The translations under genes were made by a program, and so were the position numbers. DNA of 64,000 nucleotides from assembly GCA_017543265.1 (NCBI GenBank), contig JAFYGI010000006.1, positions 1 through 64,000 of the forward strand, read 5' to 3'. Source of the DNA: Bacillota bacterium (lineage in GTDB: Bacteria; Bacillota; Clostridia; Lachnospirales; CAG-274). This document shows positions 54,547 through 63,507 of the stretch, piece by piece; position 1 is the stretch's first letter; every line of letters starts with the position of its first letter. The notes below the pieces were generated by a model. That model was not told the origin of the DNA and did not search any database. It worked only from the letters and a program-made list of their open reading frames with translations.

Positions 54547-56049
54547 ATGAAGAAAAACAAAAAAATATTTACCGCGGCGATAGCCGCAGCGGCCGCAGCT
54601 GCCTTAAGCTGCAATGCCTATGCACAGACCAAAACGGTCGATCTTCAGGTGGGCAATGCCGAAATGCGCATAAACGGCGAGAGCTTTGAGCTGGACTCAC
54701 CGCCCGTTATTGCAGACGGACGTACATTGGTGCCCATAAGGGCGATAGTGGAGGCTCTCGACGGAGAGGTGGACTGGGACAATGCTTCAAAAACGGCTGT
54801 GCTTACAAGCAGCACGGGTGATGTTGTCAAGCTGACAGTAAACAGCAAAACGGCGTATTTCAACGAAACAAGCGCCCAGCTTGATACCGCACCCGTTATA
54901 ATAAACGGCAGGACAATGCTGCCCATAAGATTTGTTGCCGAAAGCTTTGGCTATACGACAGATTGGAATGCCGCAGACAAAAGCATAGTTATCTCAAACG
55001 GCGGCGAAACGGCAAAAGAAAGCACTGTGGATCTGAGCGGATACACAGAGGGAATATCCGCCTCTGATGCGGACGGCAATATCTACTGCGATATGATCGG
55101 CAGCGGGGACAGCTGTTTGCTTATAAAGGACAAGGACGGCAATGCCATTGCGGTATATAAGGCAATAGACGGAAACAATGAAATTTACAAGGATAAAAAG
55201 GGCAATACCCTTGTTTGTTCCTACGTTCTCGGCAAGGATAATTCCATCGAGCTGACGATATCGGTAAACGGCGGGGAAAGAACGGCCAAGCAGGACGATA
55301 ACTACAACACCGTGGATGAAGCGGGCAATGTATACGAGTTTGAAGGCGAGGGCACCATATCCGTAAAGGACAAAAGCGGCAAGGTCATCGAGGAATATGA
55401 AACGACCAATGAACTGCAGTATCCCTATGTTGCCGATAACGGCAGTACGGTGTACAAGGTACTCAGGCGCGGCGGCGGTTACGAGGACGGTTTTATCTAT
55501 GCCGACGGCAAATATGTGCCCTTTGAAAACAACTACGACTGGTCGTATATGGGCAGCGACGGCAGGATATACAACACCAAGTATGAATATATCATTGTTA
55601 CGGACAGCAGCTATAAAAAGCTTGAGGAATGGACAGCCGTACCCAACGGCGTGGACGTTGTCTATATCGGCAATGACAAAACGGAGTATGTCCTTACGGG
55701 CGAAATGGCGGAAACATATGTACTCACCGCTGCCGATAAGAAGATCACGCTTACCTGCGACCCCGAGGAGGAGCATAACAAAAAGCTGCTCGCAGGTGGT
55801 TCTTACGGCACGGACGATGCCATATACTATAACGGCGACGACAAAAATGTTTATGTCGGCAAGGATAATGTATTTACCGTATATGACGGCAGCGGCGCAG
55901 TTATCGACAGCATCAGGCTTTACCGCGACGATGTCAGATACATCTCACAAAGCGGAGAAAAATATATATATTCCTATAATTACGACGAGTCCGATTATCA
56001 TATAAGCTCCGACAAGGGTACGATCGAGCTTGACGAGATAATGGGCTGA
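54547..56049 (+). CDS. Secreted stalk-domain protein with repetitive beta C-terminus
   Basis: 500 residues; AAAAGGAGAAATAAT before the ATG. Signal peptide (CNAYA). Two stalk half-repeats at about 28-148 (DGRTLVPIRAIVEALDGEVDW; GRTMLPIRFVAESFGYTTDW). The remaining 340 residues hold repeated short D-x-x-G-N motifs (DADGNIYCD, DKDGNAIAVY, DKKGNTLV, DEAGNVYEF) separated by beta strands, suggesting a propeller-like or stacked-beta surface domain. No enzyme motif. It starts 28 bases after the EAL gene and may share its transcript. Confidence 0.88.
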   Translation: MKKNKKIFTAAIAAAAAAALSCNAYAQTKTVDLQVGNAEMRINGESFELDSPPVIADGRTLVPIRAIVEALDGEVDWDNASKTAVLTSSTGDVVKLTVNSKTAYFNETSAQLDTAPVIINGRTMLPIRFVAESFGYTTDWNAADKSIVISNGGETAKESTVDLSGYTEGISASDADGNIYCDMIGSGDSCLLIKDKDGNAIAVYKAIDGNNEIYKDKKGNTLVCSYVLGKDNSIELTISVNGGERTAKQDDNYNTVDEAGNVYEFEGEGTISVKDKSGKVIEEYETTNELQYPYVADNGSTVYKVLRRGGGYEDGFIYADGKYVPFENNYDWSYMGSDGRIYNTKYEYIIVTDSSYKKLEEWTAVPNGVDVVYIGNDKTEYVLTGEMAETYVLTAADKKITLTCDPEEEHNKKLLAGGSYGTDDAIYYNGDDKNVYVGKDNVFTVYDGSGAVIDSIRLYRDDVRYISQSGEKYIYSYNYDESDYHISSDKGTIELDEIMG

Positions 56050-56139
56050 AAAATGCAAAATTGACGGTTTACATTTTAAAAAAAATGTTGTATAATTAAG
56101 CTGTACAATATTAAATATTGCTGAATGGAGGTATTTTTT

Positions 56140-56817
56140 ATGCAATACGAGATCAAAGGACAGGTAACACCTGTAGTTGAGGTAACACTTAACAGCGGAG
56201 AAACTATGTATACACAGTCGGGCGGTATGGCATGGCAGACAGAGGGTATAGAAATGTCTACCAACACAAACGGCGGCCTTATGAAGGGTCTTGGCAGAAT
56301 GCTCGCGGGCGAGTCGCTTTTTATGGCTAACTATACAGCCAAAAAGGACGGCGCAATGATAGCATTTAACGCAACCATGCCCGGCAGCGTAATTGCGATC
56401 GACTGCTCAAAGGGCTCCTACATCGCACAGAAGCGTGCTTTCCTTGCTGCGGAAAAGAGCGTTGATGTAAAAATGGCTTTCACCAAAAAGGCGGGCGCTG
56501 GCTTCTTCGGCGGCGAGGGCTTTATCCTGCAGGAGATCAAGGGCGACGGTATGGCTTTTCTTGAAATAGACGGCGATGCCATCGAATACGACCTTGCACC
56601 CGGCGAGGTAATGAAGGTCGATACAGGCAATGTTGCCGCATTTGAATCTACGGTAAAATACGATATCGAAACAATATCGGGTCTTAAAAATATTTTCCTG
56701 GGCGGCGAGGGTCTCTTCCTCACCAAGCTTACGGGTCCCGGCAAGGTATATCTCCAGACAATGAGTGTATCCGAGCTTGCAGGCCTTATAAGCACCTTTA
56801 TACCAAACAAGAACTGA
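56140..56817 (+). CDS. AIM24/TIGR00266 family protein
   Basis: 225 residues from the ATG at 56140; GGAGG lies seven to eleven bases upstream, inside the frame of an upstream ATG at 56125 that is therefore rejected. Sequence blocks MQYEIKGQVTPVVEVTLNSG, ESLFMANYTAKKDG, GGEGFILQEIKGDGMAFLEI and GGEGLFLTKLTGPGKVYLQT are typical of this widespread soluble beta-barrel family. Function is not established in bacteria. Single gene closed by a terminator. Confidence 0.93.
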   Translation: MQYEIKGQVTPVVEVTLNSGETMYTQSGGMAWQTEGIEMSTNTNGGLMKGLGRMLAGESLFMANYTAKKDGAMIAFNATMPGSVIAIDCSKGSYIAQKRAFLAAEKSVDVKMAFTKKAGAGFFGGEGFILQEIKGDGMAFLEIDGDAIEYDLAPGEVMKVDTGNVAAFESTVKYDIETISGLKNIFLGGEGLFLTKLTGPGKVYLQTMSVSELAGLISTFIPNKN

Positions 56818-56865
56818 TAGGGGCTTTGCCGTAAACAGCGGCATCCCCAAAGGTACAATATCATA

Positions 56866-56898
56866 AAAAAGGGCTCATTCAAAATGGGCCTTTTTTTA
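56866..56898 (+). terminator. Terminator after AIM24-family gene
   Basis: AAAAAGGGCTCATT and AATGGGCCTTTTTTT form a stem with a T-run. Confidence 0.8.
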
Positions 56899-56918
56899 TT
56901 GTTAGGGAAAGTTATATG

Positions 56919-56947
56919 TTGTATTATCCTTGTTGTTGTGTTATACT
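56919..56947 (+). promoter_or_regulatory. Promoter of LRR/dockerin gene
   Basis: TTGTAT (56919-56924) and TATACT (56942-56947), 17-base spacer. Confidence 0.5.
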
Positions 56948-56987
56948 TGTTGCATATAAATACGGTATAAGGGAAAGAAGGTAAAGC

Positions 56988-59669
56988 ATGAAAAAATGGG
57001 GTTTAAGGCTTTTGCTGACACTTGTGGCGGTGACGGGGCTTTGTGCGGCGGTATCGGCGGCAGACGGTGTGACGAGCAAAAATATACATACAAACAATTA
57101 CGAAAAATACGGCACCGTGGTCGAAAGTGACCTGTACGAAAATAACGGTGCGCTCGAGCGCGTGGAATACATAAACGGAAGTGTTGTAATAGAAAAATAC
57201 TCGCTTGAGGGGGACTTTGTGTCGGCGGTCAGGACGATAACGCCGCCCCTTTCCATATACGGCGGCTTTTACAGCGGCGAAAATTACAACTATCTGGTTT
57301 TCGGTGCGCCAAACTACAATGACGACAACAGCGTTGAGGTCGTGCGGCTTCAAAAATACACCAAAACATGGCAGCTTATAAAGGAATGCTCCATATATGG
57401 CGCAAACACATATATCCCGTTTGATGCGGGCTCGGCGCGTATGGCGGAGGCGGGCGGCAAGCTGTATCTTTACACCTGCCATGAAATGTACCTGCACTCG
57501 GACGGGAAGCATCATCAGGCGAATATGCAGTTTATTATAGACATCGACAGCTTTTCTTCGCCAGCAAATCCCACATATCCGTATGCGTCCCATAGCTTTA
57601 ACCAGTTTATAAAAACGGACGGCTCCTATATGTATACGGTGGATCACGGCGATGCCTACCCGCGCTCGGTGGTGCTGAGCAAATATGATGCGGGCAAGAC
57701 CTCGTACAGCGAGAAAAGAAGCACGGTGCTGGCGATAGTCGGCAGCACGGGCGACAACTACACGGGCGTTTCCGTAGGCGGGCTGGAGCTGTCCGCGGAT
57801 AATGCCATTATCGCGGGGAATACCGTAAAGCAGGATCAAAGCACCTTCGGTACGGACAAACAGCGCAATATTTTTATCGGCATAGCACCGAAAAATATGG
57901 GCACACCTGCCGTAAAAATGCTGACAAGCTATACCTCGGCAGACGGCGTTACGCCTTACACGCCGCACCTTGTCAAAATAAGCGATACGCGCTTTCTGGT
58001 CATGTGGGAGGAATATACCTCGGCAACGGGCAGCTATGTTACCAAGCTGGTCACCGTGGATGCAGACGGCAATACAGTATCAAGCGCCCAAAACAAGCTG
58101 CCGCTTTCCGACTGCAAGCCCGTGCTTGCCTCGGACGGCCTGCTGCATTGGTTTGTGACAAACAGCACCGAGCCCATCGTGTACTGGCTCGACCCCCTGA
58201 CCTATAACGCACAGAAAACTGTGGAGGAGGACTGGAGCTACAACGAAGCCTCCGCAGTGCTTACCGTCGGCGGCAAGGGCTTTATGCCGAATGACGGCCT
58301 GCCGTGGGCGCAGTATAACTCCGTGATAAAGCACATAGTTATCAAAAAGGGTGTTTACTCCGTTTCTGACGGCGCATTTAAGGACTGCGGCGCATTGGAG
58401 GATGTTACGCTGTCCGACACCGCCGCAATAATAGGCGAATCGGCGTTTGAGGGCTGCGGTTCGCTTAAAAGCATAAATATACCCGACAAAACGTCGGTCA
58501 TAGGCGCGGCGGCATTCAAGGATTGTGCCGTACTTAACGGCATTACGCTGCCAAACGGCATACAGGATATAGAGTCGGACACGTTCAAGGGCTGTACGGC
58601 GCTTGAAAGCATAAATGTTCCCGACGGTGTAAAAAGTATTGGCAGTTCCGCCTTTTACGGCTGTACGGCGCTTGAAAGCATGACCGTTCCCGACAGCGTA
58701 AAAAGCATCGGCAGCTCCGCCTTCCGCGAGTGTACCTCGCTTATCACGGTCGTACTGCCAAACGGCCTTAATGTAATAAACAGCTACACATTCAACAACT
58801 GTACGGCGCTTAAAAATGCCGCCATACCCGAAAGTGTGACAAGCATCGGCTTTTATGGCTTCGGCGGCTGCTCGGCGCTTGAAAACATTACCCTGCCTCA
58901 GGGACTTGTGGGTCTTAGCAGCAGCGCATTCAGAGATTGTACGGCGCTTAAGACCATAGTCATCCCCAAGGGCGTAAAGGGTATACAAAGCAGTACCTTC
59001 AACGGCGACAGCTCGCTTGAAAGCGTTGTCCTGCCCGATACCCTTACCTACATAGATCTCAGCGCTTTTCAGGACTGCAAAAAGCTGACCGACGTGAATA
59101 TACCCGACAGCGTACAGACCATAGGCAGTTATGCCTTCTTCCGCTGTGCGCTTAAAAAAGCAAATATACCGCACGGTATCACGGCAATAAACGACGGGGC
59201 ATTCGGCAGCTGTCCGCTGGAGGAGGTCAATATCCCAAACACGGTAAAAAAGGTCGGCTATGCGGCATTTTTCGGCGCAAGGGATAAGTATATCACCGTG
59301 CCCGAGGGCGTGGAAAGCATTGGCGAACTGGCGTTTTACAGTAACGGCCTTAAGGCGCTTGCCATACCCGAAACGGTAACAAACTTTAACGATAAGGCGC
59401 TTGACTATTTTTACGGCACGGTATATTGTACAAAGGGCTCGCAGGCCGAGACCTTTGCGGCGGGTAAAAATGTGACCTATAAATATGTGGGCGATATGGA
59501 CGGCGACAAAAACATAACCGATGCCGATGCGGCCGAGGTGCTGAAATATGCGGACGGCACCAAGAGCGTACAGGCATCCGACTATGACAAGCAGGCCCTT
59601 ATCGACTGCAATTTTGACGGGGACAGAAATGTGCTTGATGCTATAAAGCTGCTTAACGGCAAGGGTTAA
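56988..59669 (+). CDS. BspA-type leucine-rich repeat surface protein with dockerin
   Basis: 893 residues; AAAGAAGG upstream. Signal peptide (AAVSA-A). The first 400 residues are an unrecognised, probably propeller-like beta domain. Residues about 445-810 hold some sixteen LRR_5 (BspA-like) repeats of 23 residues, e.g. IGSSAFYGCTALESMTVPDS. The C-terminal dockerin has loops GDMDGDKNITDADA and CNFDGDRNVLDAI. BspA-type repeats bind host or polymer surfaces; with a dockerin the protein may be an adhesive part of an extracellular complex. No catalytic motif seen. Confidence 0.92.
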   Translation: MKKWGLRLLLTLVAVTGLCAAVSAADGVTSKNIHTNNYEKYGTVVESDLYENNGALERVEYINGSVVIEKYSLEGDFVSAVRTITPPLSIYGGFYSGENYNYLVFGAPNYNDDNSVEVVRLQKYTKTWQLIKECSIYGANTYIPFDAGSARMAEAGGKLYLYTCHEMYLHSDGKHHQANMQFIIDIDSFSSPANPTYPYASHSFNQFIKTDGSYMYTVDHGDAYPRSVVLSKYDAGKTSYSEKRSTVLAIVGSTGDNYTGVSVGGLELSADNAIIAGNTVKQDQSTFGTDKQRNIFIGIAPKNMGTPAVKMLTSYTSADGVTPYTPHLVKISDTRFLVMWEEYTSATGSYVTKLVTVDADGNTVSSAQNKLPLSDCKPVLASDGLLHWFVTNSTEPIVYWLDPLTYNAQKTVEEDWSYNEASAVLTVGGKGFMPNDGLPWAQYNSVIKHIVIKKGVYSVSDGAFKDCGALEDVTLSDTAAIIGESAFEGCGSLKSINIPDKTSVIGAAAFKDCAVLNGITLPNGIQDIESDTFKGCTALESINVPDGVKSIGSSAFYGCTALESMTVPDSVKSIGSSAFRECTSLITVVLPNGLNVINSYTFNNCTALKNAAIPESVTSIGFYGFGGCSALENITLPQGLVGLSSSAFRDCTALKTIVIPKGVKGIQSSTFNGDSSLESVVLPDTLTYIDLSAFQDCKKLTDVNIPDSVQTIGSYAFFRCALKKANIPHGITAINDGAFGSCPLEEVNIPNTVKKVGYAAFFGARDKYITVPEGVESIGELAFYSNGLKALAIPETVTNFNDKALDYFYGTVYCTKGSQAETFAAGKNVTYKYVGDMDGDKNITDADAAEVLKYADGTKSVQASDYDKQALIDCNFDGDRNVLDAIKLLNGKG

Positions 59670-59805
59670 GACACTTGCATCGAAATTTTAATAAAAATTA
59701 ACCCGTTTCTAATTTATTTTTAATGTTGACGGTTTATTATCATACTCGTAAGGACAAACCAACAAAGCTTTTCCTTATATTGTGAATAACCCTATTTTGG
59801 CAGGA

Positions 59806-59836
59806 GGTCTCCGTATTTGCGGGGATCTTTTGTTTT
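59806..59836 (+). terminator. Possible terminator in gap before copper ATPase
   Basis: TCTCCG and CGGGGA (with a G-U pair) flank TATTTG and are followed by TCTTTTG. The 336-base gap 59670-60005 also holds the copA promoter; nothing else was recognised. Confidence 0.4.
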
Positions 59837-59881
59837 GCGCTTTTTTAAGGCGCAGGGGCATAAAGGCGAAAATGTTTTTTG

Positions 59882-59910
59882 TTGACAACCACCCCCTTTT
59901 ATTATATGCT
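59882..59910 (+). promoter_or_regulatory. Promoter of copper ATPase gene
   Basis: TTGACA (59882-59887) and TATGCT (59905-59910), 17-base spacer. The spacer begins ACCACCCCCTTTT, a C-run vaguely like half of a CsoR operator; no full palindrome is seen. Confidence 0.55.
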
Positions 59911-60005
59911 TATATAAAGGCTCCTGCGGGCGGCATTTGAAGATACTGTCCGATGCTATCGGGGTCTGACGGAGTAATTGATACTTTGCTTAAAGAGGTG
60001 TTGAT

Positions 60006-62510
60006 GTGAAACAATTCGATATTACGGGCATGAGCTGTGCGGCGTGCAGTGCGCGTGTGGAAAAGGCCGTTTCGGGGGTCGAGGGCGTGACAAGCTGTTC
60101 GGTGAACCTTTTGACCAATTCCATGGGTGTAGATGGCACGGCGGACAATGCCGCGATAATTGCCGCTGTGGAGTCGGCGGGTTACGGCGCAAGCGAAAAG
60201 GGTACCGCGCCGACGGCCGATGCCCGCGGGGATGCGTCCTCCGACAGGGAAACGCCCGTGCTTAAAAAAAGGCTGATATATTCCGCGGCTTTTCTGGCGG
60301 TGCTTATGTATTTTTCCATGGGGCATTCCATGCTGGGCTGGCCCGTGCCTGCGTTTTTTGCAAAAAATCATATTGCAATGGGGCTTTTGCAGCTGCTGCT
60401 TGCTGCTGCGGTAATGGCAATAAATCAAAAATTCTTTATAAACGGCTTTAAGGGGCTTGTACACCGCGCACCGAATATGGATACGCTTGTTGCGCTGGGC
60501 TCGGCGGCATCCTTCGGGTGGAGCGTTTATGTGCTTTTTATGATGACACAGGCACAGCTTGACGGCGATAGCGCACAGGTCACGGCGTATATGCACGATT
60601 TTTATTTTGAGTCGGCGGCAATGATACTTACCCTTATAACGGTCGGCAAAATGCTGGAGGCACGCTCCAAGGGCAGAACGACCGATGCGCTGAAGGGGCT
60701 TATGTCGCTTGCGCCCGAGACCGCGACTCTTATAAAAAACGGTGCGGAGGTAACGGTGCCCGCAAAGGATGTGCAAAAGGGCGATATATTTGTTGTGCGC
60801 CCCGGTGAGAGCATACCCGTGGACGGCATCATAACCGAGGGCGATACCGCCGTAAACGAGGCGGCGCTGACGGGCGAGAGCATACCGACGGACAAGACCG
60901 TCGGCGATACGGTGTCGGCGGCAACGATAAACCAAACGGGCTTTATAAAGTGTGAGGCAACAAGGGTCGGCGAGGATACCACGCTTTCGCGCATAATAAA
61001 AATGGTGGGCGATGCGGCGGCAACAAAGGCACCCATAGCAAAGCTTGCGGACAAGGTGTCGGGCGTTTTTGTGCCGGGCGTTATAATTATCGCGGTGCTG
61101 ACCACGCTTGTATGGCTGCTGCTTGGCAGGGAGCTGTCCTTTGCGCTTGCAAGGGGCATATCGGTACTTGTTATAAGCTGTCCTTGTGCGCTCGGGCTGG
61201 CAACGCCCGTGGCGGTAATGGTAGGCAGCAGTGTAGGCGCAAAAAACGGTATTTTGTTCAAGACTGCGGTCTCGCTTGAAAATACGGGCAAGACCGAGAT
61301 AGCCGTGCTGGACAAAACGGGTACGGTGACACGCGGCGAGCCCGAGGTGACGGATATTTTGCCGATGGGCGGCCATGATGCCGACTCCCTGCTTGCGCTT
61401 GCGGTATCGCTGGAGAAAAAAAGCGAGCATCCGCTTGCAAGGGCGGTGATAGATGCGGCCGCGCAAAGACATATCGTTCCGGACGAGGTGACGGATTTTA
61501 AGGCCCTGCCGGGCAGCGGCCTGACGGCAAAGCTTAAAGGCAATACCCTTATCGGCGGAAGCCTGAGATTTATCGGCGAAAATATAAAGCTTGACGAAAA
61601 GGCGAAAAAACGTGCAAAGTCGCTTGCGCAAAAAGGGCGCACACCCCTGCTTTTTGCCAAAAACGGCAGGCTTGCGGGCATTATCGCCGTGGCAGATGTT
61701 ATAAAGGACGACAGCGCACAGGCTGTCAAAGAACTGCAGAATATGGGCATCCGCGTTATAATGCTGACGGGCGATAACGAAAACACGGCCGCGGCCATAG
61801 GGGCGCAGGCAGGTGTTGACGAGGTCATAGCGGGCGTTATGCCCGATGGCAAGGAAAATGTGGTACAGCAGCTTAAAAAGCGCGGCAGGGTGGCCATGGT
61901 AGGTGACGGCATAAACGATGCACCCGCACTTACAAGCGCCGATATGGGCATAGCCATAGGCGCGGGCGCGGATATAGCCATTGATGCGGCGGATATCGTG
62001 CTTATGAAAAGCAGCCTTTCGGACGTGCCTGCGGCGATACGCCTCAGCCGTGCGGTGCTTAAAAATATCAAGCAAAATCTGTTTTGGGCGTTTTTCTACA
62101 ACATAATAGGCATACCGCTTGCGGCGGGTGTGTTTATCGGGCTGTTCGGCTGGAAGCTGAACCCCATGTTCGGCGCTGCCGCCATGAGCCTGTCCAGCTT
62201 TTTTGTTGTGACAAACGCATTAAGGCTCAATCTTTTGAATATACATGACTCAAGTCATGACAAACCAATAAAACCAACCAAACAACAGGAGGAAGAAACT
62301 ATGACAAAGACAATGACTATCGAGGGTATGATGTGCGGACATTGCGAGGCAAGGGTGAAAAAGGTGCTGGAGGCATTGCCGCAGGTAGACAAGGCAGAGG
62401 TGAGCCATACGGCGGGTACTGCCGTTTTGACGCTTAATGCGCCCGTTGACGATGCGGTGCTTAAAAAGACCGTGGAGGATCAGGATTATAAGGTAACGGG
62501 CATTGCCTGA
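60006..62510 (+). CDS. copA: Copper-translocating P-type ATPase with C-terminal CopZ-like domain
   Basis: 834 residues starting at a GTG with GAGGTG upstream. N-terminal HMA domain with CAAC at 11-14; membrane helices; ion-site CPC at 392-394 (VISCPCALGLATP); phosphorylation site DKTGT from Asp436; TGDN and GDGINDAP hinge motifs. After the last helix a His/Lys/Gln-rich linker leads to a second HMA domain (766-834) with GMMCGHCEARV. CPC plus CxxC domains indicate Cu(I) export. A C-terminal HMA is unusual; its codons carry their own start signals (see nested feature). Confidence 0.95.
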   Translation: MKQFDITGMSCAACSARVEKAVSGVEGVTSCSVNLLTNSMGVDGTADNAAIIAAVESAGYGASEKGTAPTADARGDASSDRETPVLKKRLIYSAAFLAVLMYFSMGHSMLGWPVPAFFAKNHIAMGLLQLLLAAAVMAINQKFFINGFKGLVHRAPNMDTLVALGSAASFGWSVYVLFMMTQAQLDGDSAQVTAYMHDFYFESAAMILTLITVGKMLEARSKGRTTDALKGLMSLAPETATLIKNGAEVTVPAKDVQKGDIFVVRPGESIPVDGIITEGDTAVNEAALTGESIPTDKTVGDTVSAATINQTGFIKCEATRVGEDTTLSRIIKMVGDAAATKAPIAKLADKVSGVFVPGVIIIAVLTTLVWLLLGRELSFALARGISVLVISCPCALGLATPVAVMVGSSVGAKNGILFKTAVSLENTGKTEIAVLDKTGTVTRGEPEVTDILPMGGHDADSLLALAVSLEKKSEHPLARAVIDAAAQRHIVPDEVTDFKALPGSGLTAKLKGNTLIGGSLRFIGENIKLDEKAKKRAKSLAQKGRTPLLFAKNGRLAGIIAVADVIKDDSAQAVKELQNMGIRVIMLTGDNENTAAAIGAQAGVDEVIAGVMPDGKENVVQQLKKRGRVAMVGDGINDAPALTSADMGIAIGAGADIAIDAADIVLMKSSLSDVPAAIRLSRAVLKNIKQNLFWAFFYNIIGIPLAAGVFIGLFGWKLNPMFGAAAMSLSSFFVVTNALRLNLLNIHDSSHDKPIKPTKQQEEETMTKTMTIEGMMCGHCEARVKKVLEALPQVDKAEVSHTAGTAVLTLNAPVDDAVLKKTVEDQDYKVTGIA
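62301..62510 (+). CDS. copZ: Nested CopZ-like copper chaperone start inside copA
   Basis: In frame with copA, the ATG at 62301 (codon 766) is preceded by a perfect AGGAGGA at 62287-62293, seven bases away. It would give a free 69-residue HMA protein with metal motif MMCGHC, the normal size of CopZ. The linker codons around it (KQQEEE) encode the ribosome site. Thus one gene could give both a long CopA and a separate chaperone. The internal start is inferred from the sequence only. Confidence 0.6.
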   Translation: MTKTMTIEGMMCGHCEARVKKVLEALPQVDKAEVSHTAGTAVLTLNAPVDDAVLKKTVEDQDYKVTGIA

Positions 62511-62519
62511 AATATTTGC

Positions 62520-62548
62520 TTTACTTTTTTGCTTTATTATGGTAAACT
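62520..62548 (+). promoter_or_regulatory. Promoter of amino-acid transporter operon
   Basis: TTTACT (62520-62525) and TAAACT (62543-62548), 17-base spacer. Confidence 0.5.
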
Positions 62549-62582
62549 AAAAGAACAGAATTTATTAAAAAGGGGTAGTAAT

Positions 62583-63446
62583 ATGAAAAAATTATTGAGT
62601 TTAGCAATAACGGCGGCTTTGATGATGGGCTTTGTGGGCTGCGGCGGTACAGCACCGGCACCCGCACCCGAAGGCGGCGGTACAGATGAGGGCACACAGG
62701 CAGCGGACAGCGGTGAAAATGCCGCAGCGGCAGAGCTTCCCGACCTTTCGGGTCAGAAGTGGGTCATCGGCCTTGATGACGAGTTCCCGCCCATGGGCTT
62801 CCGTGACGAGAACAACGAGATAGTCGGCTTTGACATCGACCTTGCAAAGGCTGCTGCCGAAAAGCTTGGCTGCGAGGTGGAGTTCCAGCCTATCGACTGG
62901 GATACAAAGGAGCTTGAGCTTGAAAACGGCAATATCGACTTTATCTGGAACGGCCTTACAATAACCGACGAGCGTGCGCAGGCAATGGATTTTACCAAGC
63001 CTTACCTTAAAAACAAGCAGATAATAATCGTTAAAAACGACTCCGAAATAAAGTCAAAGGCTGACCTTGCGGGCAAGGAGGTAGGCGTACAGGCAGGTTC
63101 ATCCGCACTTGACGCGGTAGAGGCAGACGAGCTTTATTCAAGCCTTGGCAATGTAAGCACATACGATACAAATATACTTGCGTTTACCGACCTTGACATT
63201 GCGCGTGTTGATGCGGTGGTAGCCGACGAGATAGTTGCAAGATATTACCTTGCAAACAATGAAAATGACTTCCGTGTTGTGGAGGACGGCGACTTTGGCG
63301 ACGAGGTATACGGTGTTGCGGCAAAGAAGGGCAACACAGAAACTGTTGCAAACCTTCAGGCAGCGCTTGATGCAATGTCCGCAGACGGCACGGCAGCGAA
63401 AATATCCGAAAAGTGGTTTGGCGAAGACATTTACGTTCATAACTGA
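62583..63446 (+). CDS. Amino-acid ABC transporter substrate-binding lipoprotein
   Basis: 287 residues from the ATG at 62583 (AAGGGG upstream); an 18-codon upstream extension crosses the promoter. Lipobox FVGCGG, then a Pro/Ala/Glu-rich linker. The domain follows bacterial family 3 solute-binding proteins: IGLDDEFPPMGFRDENNEIV, FDIDLAKAAAEKLG, WNGLTITDERAQAMDFTKPY and LAGKEVGVQAGSSA. The ligand is likely a polar amino acid such as glutamine, glutamate or cystine. The permease gene follows after 61 bases. Confidence 0.95.
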   Translation: MKKLLSLAITAALMMGFVGCGGTAPAPAPEGGGTDEGTQAADSGENAAAAELPDLSGQKWVIGLDDEFPPMGFRDENNEIVGFDIDLAKAAAEKLGCEVEFQPIDWDTKELELENGNIDFIWNGLTITDERAQAMDFTKPYLKNKQIIIVKNDSEIKSKADLAGKEVGVQAGSSALDAVEADELYSSLGNVSTYDTNILAFTDLDIARVDAVVADEIVARYYLANNENDFRVVEDGDFGDEVYGVAAKKGNTETVANLQAALDAMSADGTAAKISEKWFGEDIYVHN

Positions 63447-63463
63447 TGTTTATCGCGTGACTT

Positions 63464-63492
63464 GAGGGGTGCCGCAGGGTGCCCCTTTATTT
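63464..63492 (+). promoter_or_regulatory. Intergenic hairpin between binding protein and permease genes
   Basis: GGGGTGCC...GGGTGCCCC with TTTATTTT behind it. In binding-protein operons such partial terminators lower expression of the permease relative to the binding protein. Confidence 0.5.
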
Positions 63493-63507
63493 TGCAGGGG
63501 AAAATAT

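Noticed and set aside
58080-59174. A minus-strand frame with regular 'FKRRTA' repeats
   Set aside because: The periodicity is the antisense image of the LRR repeats on the plus strand.
60602-62071. A 489-codon Ser/Ala/Pro-rich minus-strand open frame inside copA
   Set aside because: Low complexity antisense shadow of copA without start signals.
59910-62075. A 721-codon open frame on the minus strand opposite the copper ATPase
   Set aside because: Arg/His/Tyr-rich, no domain, no ribosome site; it mirrors the strong codon bias of copA, which has all family motifs.
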